A stretch of 64,000 nt of DNA. Origin: Flavobacterium hibernum (lineage in GTDB: Bacteria > Bacteroidota > Bacteroidia > Flavobacteriales > Flavobacteriaceae). A program made the translations under genes and the position numbers. The notes under the pieces were generated by a model. The model did not search any database and was not told the DNA's origin. It saw only the letters and a program-made list of their open reading frames with translations. Shown one piece after another: positions 60,240-64,000 of this stretch (the stretch's first letter is position 1; each line of letters begins with the position of its first letter). The stretch is taken from contig NZ_JPRK01000014.1 in NCBI RefSeq assembly GCF_000832125.1, positions 1 to 64,000 of the forward strand, written 5' to 3'.

Positions 60240-61853
60240 ATGAGTAGTGCAATTCAATTTCAAGATCAGAAAGAATTGGAGAATGCCGTTAGAGAGCTCC
60301 AATCATTTATGGACATTACAGCGGTCACCCTGCATGAGGCAGAGACCGCAGGTAAAAGAGGTTATATACTTACTATAATCTTAAGGGAAGATTCACAGCA
60401 GATTGCATCGGAAATGTATGACTGGGCGGATAAGGTTTTAAAAAAATATCCGTCCGTTCCTTATGTAATTATAAATCTATGGGATGTACTGCATCGCTTA
60501 AAGCATGGGAGTTTGTATTATTTAAAGTGGTATTTATCAAACATAAGTCTGTTTAAAAACGAGGAGTTTGATTTTAAGATTAAAAAAGATATTCCGGCTG
60601 TATCTGTTCTGCTTAAAAAAGCAGTAAAGAAAAACAGTGGGCTTTTAGCCAAAGCAGAATCATTAAGAAGAGGCTCCCAGCATTATGAAGGAACAAATAA
60701 CCATTATATGGCACTCTATACAATCCATCAGGCGGTAAACCTTCTTTTTGGTATAATCGGAGAACTGGTGATGGGAAAATCTCATTCGAATCATTATACA
60801 CTAGAGCACTTAAATACGATAAAGGACTATGCACCTATCTTGAAACAGGTGTTCAATACTGATCTTGATAAGGATAAAGAAATTGCCGATTTACTTGATA
60901 GAGCAAGGATTGAATTTCCTTATGGAGGCAAAACAAAGATTAAGAAAGACAGGGTTAAAGAGGCACAAAAGAAACTTTACCGCATCTTAAAAGAAACTAA
61001 AAAAATCTACCAAGACCAGCTTTCTTACTGCGAGGAAAAATCCATTTTTTTTATTGAACCAAAACAGAATACAGACACTTTAAACGATGGTGTCATCGAC
61101 TATGAGAAAATTGTCAGTGATACCGTTACTTCTTATCTTAAGACTGAGGCAGTTTATTGTTTTGGAAAAGCGGAAAAAAGTATTAAACACTTTTATCTAT
61201 TAGTGCTTGTCAAAGAAAGTAAAGTAAATGCAGTGCATGATCTGGCTGATATTATTAAAAGCAGAACCAAAGAGCAGTGCACCGCAACACTTTTGATTCA
61301 TCATATTTCAGAGCTTAAGAGCGCAACAGGCGATCAGAAATATTTCTTTTTGAATATTCTAAAAAATGGAAAGGCTTTGTTTAAAAACGAATCTGCTGTT
61401 CCGGAATTTGGAGATCTTCCAGTCCGCAGTATAACATCAGCAAAAGAATACCTGTGCTACAGAAATATTGTGGTGAACAATATGGAAAAATGGCAGGAAG
61501 ATTATGAATGGGCATGTTATGCTCCCCTTAAAGGTTTGATGCTCCATACCATGACAGAACAGATCTGTCTTGGAATGATCCGCTTGTTTATGGGGTATTC
61601 TCCAAATCATTTTTCCCTTTCTTACCTATTAGAAATCTGCGATCATTTTAACCCTGAAATAAGCAGTTACTTTCCGAGGGTTACAGAACAGGACAGAAAC
61701 TTGTTTACGATATTAAGCAGATCATATGCTTCGCTGAGATACAGCGGTGCAGATACTTTTTCTGAACTGGATATGAATCTTTTGCAGGATCGATACAATG
61801 ATTTTGCTGGTTTCTGCACAGCTGTTGTAAAAGATGAATTACGACGCACTTAG
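60240..61853 (+). CDS. Double NTase-like/HEPN-like protein of unknown function
   Basis: This 537-aa protein appears to contain two tandem copies of one module. Copy 1 has an alpha/beta domain (1-115, TAVTLHEAETAGKRGYILTI to SNISLFKNE) and a helical domain (125-265, NNHYMALYTIHQAVNLLFG, HSNHYTLEHL). Copy 2 repeats this at 285-390 (AVYCFGKAEKSIKHFYLLVL to KNGKALFKNE) and 395-530 (LMLHTMTEQICLGMIRLFMG, NHFSLSYLL). The pattern resembles MNT-type nucleotidyltransferase plus HEPN domains, but the GSx(9-11)DxD motif is absent from both NTase-like parts. No RX4-6H RNase motif is seen at the usual place. It heads an operon facing an XRE gene. Function is unknown; toxin-antitoxin or mobile-element regulation are guesses. 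Confidence 0.7.
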   Translation: MSSAIQFQDQKELENAVRELQSFMDITAVTLHEAETAGKRGYILTIILREDSQQIASEMYDWADKVLKKYPSVPYVIINLWDVLHRLKHGSLYYLKWYLSNISLFKNEEFDFKIKKDIPAVSVLLKKAVKKNSGLLAKAESLRRGSQHYEGTNNHYMALYTIHQAVNLLFGIIGELVMGKSHSNHYTLEHLNTIKDYAPILKQVFNTDLDKDKEIADLLDRARIEFPYGGKTKIKKDRVKEAQKKLYRILKETKKIYQDQLSYCEEKSIFFIEPKQNTDTLNDGVIDYEKIVSDTVTSYLKTEAVYCFGKAEKSIKHFYLLVLVKESKVNAVHDLADIIKSRTKEQCTATLLIHHISELKSATGDQKYFFLNILKNGKALFKNESAVPEFGDLPVRSITSAKEYLCYRNIVVNNMEKWQEDYEWACYAPLKGLMLHTMTEQICLGMIRLFMGYSPNHFSLSYLLEICDHFNPEISSYFPRVTEQDRNLFTILSRSYASLRYSGADTFSELDMNLLQDRYNDFAGFCTAVVKDELRRT

Positions 61854-61888
61854 AATCTGATTTCGGCAGAACTTTAAACAGACAGACC

Positions 61889-62725
61889 ATGTATTATAAC
61901 ATTTTAACACAGACAGACCATCCCAAATATCGGGCAGTCAAGAAAACAGTGAAACTGTTAGTAGCGTTTGTAGAAGCTGAGTGTATTTACTTTTCAGAGT
62001 CCGCTGTAGAATCAAAAACAGGGATTCTGACAGTTGTTGTGAGCAAAAAAAGCCCCCATTACTATGACGATGTTGTCTTCCATTTATGGAAAGTAATTGA
62101 AAACTACAATACTTTTTCATTCTGTTTTTTTGACAGGGAATGTATAAAGAGAGAAGTCGGAAAAGGAAATTTATTTTTTCTTTTCAATTGTAAAGAAACA
62201 GATCTTGTGTATAGAAACACTGGAGGGAAACCTGTTCTGGATATAAAAAAATTAAATATGAAACGGCTTTTGAAAAAGACTGTTGCAAATTATCAAATGT
62301 GGATATCAGAGGCCAATACTATTGGCAGAGATTTAAAGTATCACCGTGGAAACGAGAATCATTTAATGGCATTGTATGTTATACATGAGCAGTTTCGATA
62401 TCTTTTTATTAACGCCTCGTGGATTCTGACAGGTGAATGGGTAATGGATGAAAACATCTCAGGCCAGCAGGAGCGCATTGCGAAGTTTAATAGTGTCTTA
62501 GGCAACACTTTTGATTTAGATAACAAAGAAGAGAAAGAAGTTTTAAGAAAGCTTGATCTTACCCGAAAAGCTGTCCAATGGGGAGAAGAAATTGAACCGT
62601 TAACTGCAGAAATTGTTGAATCAGCATATGAAAAAATGCAGTGGCTGATGAGTGAAGTAAAAACAATGTATCAGCAGTATGCTGAGCAAACCAAAAAAAT
62701 ATTTAAAGAATATGGAAATCAATGA
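61889..62725 (+). CDS. Single-copy NTase-like/HEPN-like paralogue
   Basis: This 278-aa protein is a one-module relative of the preceding gene. Its N-terminal domain (AECIYFSESAVESKTGILTV to CKETDLVYRN) aligns with both NTase-like copies, including the final G-N-x-x-F-L ... L-V-Y-R-N pattern. Its helical domain (RGNENHLMALYVIHEQFRYL, INASWILTGEWVMDENISG) aligns with the HEPN-like copies. Catalytic NTase residues are again missing. It begins 35 bp after the first gene and overlaps the next by 14 bp, so the set is co-translated. Function unknown. Confidence 0.7.
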   Translation: MYYNILTQTDHPKYRAVKKTVKLLVAFVEAECIYFSESAVESKTGILTVVVSKKSPHYYDDVVFHLWKVIENYNTFSFCFFDRECIKREVGKGNLFFLFNCKETDLVYRNTGGKPVLDIKKLNMKRLLKKTVANYQMWISEANTIGRDLKYHRGNENHLMALYVIHEQFRYLFINASWILTGEWVMDENISGQQERIAKFNSVLGNTFDLDNKEEKEVLRKLDLTRKAVQWGEEIEPLTAEIVESAYEKMQWLMSEVKTMYQQYAEQTKKIFKEYGNQ

Positions 62726-63074
62726 AAATAAAAAGGCGGATGATTTTATCAAAGAACTGAAAAGCAGTTTTTATTTTAGAACATTGACCCCGCAGAGAGA
62801 GAAAGAAGGTATTTATCATGCAGATATAAAATTTACGAGCTACATAAAACTCATTTATACAGTACAGGATCTGCTCAAAATAGCGCTTCACACGCTGGAA
62901 AATTCAGATCTTAAGAATTCCAGCCAGATCGAAGATCCCGCTTTTCATCTTACGAGTATTTTGGAAATTGCAATCCAGCTACTGCCGTGCAGTGAAGCGG
63001 AAGGACTTGATAAACTGCACAAGCTTTATTTAAAGATTAATAGCGAAAATAAAAATGAACAAAAGGATAACTAA
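62712..63074 (+). CDS. Small helical protein, paralogue of the truncated gene at the window end
   Basis: This is a 120-aa protein from ATG 62712 (MEINENKKADDFIKEL); a longer frame to 62679 is possible but overlaps the previous gene further. The core (SYIKLIYTVQDLLKIALHTL, DPAFHLTSILEIAIQLLP) is predicted helical and resembles the incomplete protein at 63700 (GYSDLFCLIMDLLKAGMLAL, DPERYVGSVLRVIEMLIP). I do not recognise a family. It lies in the NTase/HEPN-like operon. Confidence 0.65.
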   Translation: MEINENKKADDFIKELKSSFYFRTLTPQREKEGIYHADIKFTSYIKLIYTVQDLLKIALHTLENSDLKNSSQIEDPAFHLTSILEIAIQLLPCSEAEGLDKLHKLYLKINSENKNEQKDN

Positions 63075-63084
63075 TTTTTAAATC

Positions 63085-63648
63085 ATGAAAAAGAAGAAAA
63101 AAAACTTTGAAACCAAGTTCTGGGCTGGATTTGAGGCGGGAAATCCATTTGAAGCATCTGATGCCCTTTTTGATTTTGCGCATCTTGACTACTATAAGCG
63201 AAATTTAACACAGGCAGTACTGTACAGCTTTAAGGAAGAAATCTGCAGTAATGATAAATCAAGCGGGATTTTTATATTCTATAAAGCAATATGCTCATTT
63301 TTGAAAATATACTACTGCCTGCATAAAAAAAGCAGTAAATGGAGAGTGAAAGAGTCAGTCCGCACCGAAGATGTATTTCATCTCACTTCACTGACAAAGC
63401 AGGAATATGATAATCCTTTTACAGTATTTCGAAAGGCATTTGCAGAGAAAAGCCTTAAGGAGTTTGAATTTTTCCTTTCTGAAATTGTGAGTCTTTCATT
63501 GTCTCCATACAAAGAAGAGGGGGATATTGACCTTACGACTCCGTATATCCATTTAATAAAAATGCTTGATGCGGGAGAGCTTATGCGTGAAAGAGGCCTT
63601 AAAAAAATAAAAAAAGTTAATGAATCTAAAGAGAATGCCGAATGCTGA
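63085..63648 (+). CDS. Hypothetical protein of the NTase/HEPN-like operon
   Basis: This 187-aa protein has a Lys-rich start (MKKKKKNFETKF) and helical blocks such as LDYYKRNLTQAVLYSFKEE, SLKEFEFFLSEIVSLSLSP and TTPYIHLIKMLDAGELMRE. I do not recognise a family. It starts 11 bp after the previous gene; a hairpin covers its stop codon. The acidic/aromatic helical make-up is similar in style to its neighbours, which suggests a protein-binding role, but that is inference only. Confidence 0.6.
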   Translation: MKKKKKNFETKFWAGFEAGNPFEASDALFDFAHLDYYKRNLTQAVLYSFKEEICSNDKSSGIFIFYKAICSFLKIYYCLHKKSSKWRVKESVRTEDVFHLTSLTKQEYDNPFTVFRKAFAEKSLKEFEFFLSEIVSLSLSPYKEEGDIDLTTPYIHLIKMLDAGELMRERGLKKIKKVNESKENAEC

Positions 63649-63667
63649 AATTACTGTATAATTTCAG
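63645..63667 (+). terminator. Hairpin over the stop codon of the 187-aa gene
   Basis: CTGAAATTA / TAATTTCAG form a perfect 9-bp stem with a 5-base loop; there is no T run. It may modulate expression of the following gene rather than stop transcription. Confidence 0.45.
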
Positions 63668-63699
63668 AGATGCTTGATTAACTAATAAAAGATATTGAT

Positions 63700-64000
63700 A
63701 TGAAAAAAAATAAAATCAAATTAAATGATCTGGTTGAAAATCCGGAGCATTACTTTATAATGCTTAAACCTGCATCAAAAATGCGGAACGATATACACAA
63801 TCTCGAAATAAATGTTCAGGGATATTCAGACCTGTTCTGCCTGATTATGGATCTGCTAAAAGCTGGAATGCTTGCTTTAGAAGGAATTGAAGGAAGTGGG
63901 GAAAATGTTAAAGATCCTGAAAGATATGTTGGAAGTGTGCTCAGGGTAATAGAAATGCTGATCCCGCTGGAAGAAGGAGATTTACTGGATTTACTTTATA
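63700..64000 (+). CDS. Partial gene, paralogue of the 120-aa protein, cut by window end
   Basis: From ATG 63700 (MKKNKIKLNDLVENPEHYF) at least 100 codons are open to the window edge. The visible part shares the pattern of the protein at 62712: GYSDLFCLIMDLLKAG then DPERYVGSVLRVIEMLIPLEEGDLLDLL. It lies 51 bp after the 187-aa gene on the same strand, so the operon continues beyond the window. Confidence 0.6.
   Translation, partial: MKKNKIKLNDLVENPEHYFIMLKPASKMRNDIHNLEINVQGYSDLFCLIMDLLKAGMLALEGIEGSGENVKDPERYVGSVLRVIEMLIPLEEGDLLDLLY

Noticed and set aside
60240..62725. Canonical MNT-HEPN toxin-antitoxin pair
   Set aside because: The NTase-like parts lack the GSxDxD motif and the modules are fused and duplicated, so the standard name would mislead.
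1..64000. CRISPR array
   Set aside because: No regularly spaced direct repeats of 24-40 bases and no cas genes were found; the repeats seen are isolated palindromes.

Overview
The window looks like a chromosomal segment of a Flavobacterium-like member of the Bacteroidota. The evidence is high A+T content, a SusC/SusD pair with surface lipoproteins, promoters of the TTG-N19-TAnnTTTG type, few Shine-Dalgarno sites, and several families of dispersed palindromic intergenic repeats. Species cannot be fixed from the sequence alone.

Region 1 (1-33962) is a glucuronoxylan utilisation locus. After a tRNA-Leu and an unrelated S33 peptidase lipoprotein comes a LacI-type regulator. A first unit follows: GH67 and GH115 alpha-glucuronidases, an SDR oxidoreductase, mannonate dehydratase and a GH10 xylanase. 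A second unit has a GPH sugar symporter and two GH43 enzymes. A third has a GntR-type regulator, xylulokinase and xylose isomerase, followed by a transaldolase. The outer-membrane unit is SusC, SusD, an IPT/TIG surface glycan-binding lipoprotein and a GH10 xylanase interrupted by carbohydrate-binding modules. A GH35-type enzyme and a SASA-type acetylesterase close the locus. Together these genes could bind and cut xylan at the surface, remove acetyl and glucuronosyl groups, import oligomers, and send xylose to the pentose phosphate pathway and glucuronate-derived sugar acids to UxuA. A CAACCGATTG operator recurs before three of the units; at two of them it supplies the -33 TTG of a good Bacteroidota promoter.

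Region 2 (34005-40385, minus strand) is a tripartite RND efflux operon (adaptor, pump, outer-membrane factor) with a small secreted-looking protein upstream.

Region 3 (about 40390-59600) is a defence island with decayed DNA at its edges: a tRNA-like 3' fragment, a frameshifted hypothetical gene, and RadC and endonuclease/exonuclease/phosphatase remnants. It carries two separate systems. The first is a five-gene plus-strand operon: a nuclease-domain/N6-adenine methylase fusion, a specificity subunit, an ABC-type ATPase, an HNH nuclease of the PtuB type, and an OLD-like ATPase-TOPRIM protein. It has no translocating HsdR, and the N-terminal nuclease domain of the methylase seems to have lost its catalytic glutamate. 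The second is a minus-strand type I restriction-modification system (hsdM, hsdS, hsdR) with a tyrosine recombinase and a promoterless, inverted second hsdS. Two pairs of inverted repeats predict an invertible, phase-variable specificity switch.

Region 4 (59655-64000) has an XRE repressor facing a head-to-tail operon across repeated TACGGTAC sites. The operon encodes repeated nucleotidyltransferase-like plus HEPN-like units without visible catalytic residues, then small paralogous proteins that run off the window. I do not recognise this operon as a named system. It and the M-S-ATPase-HNH-ATPase operon are the best candidates for something undescribed.
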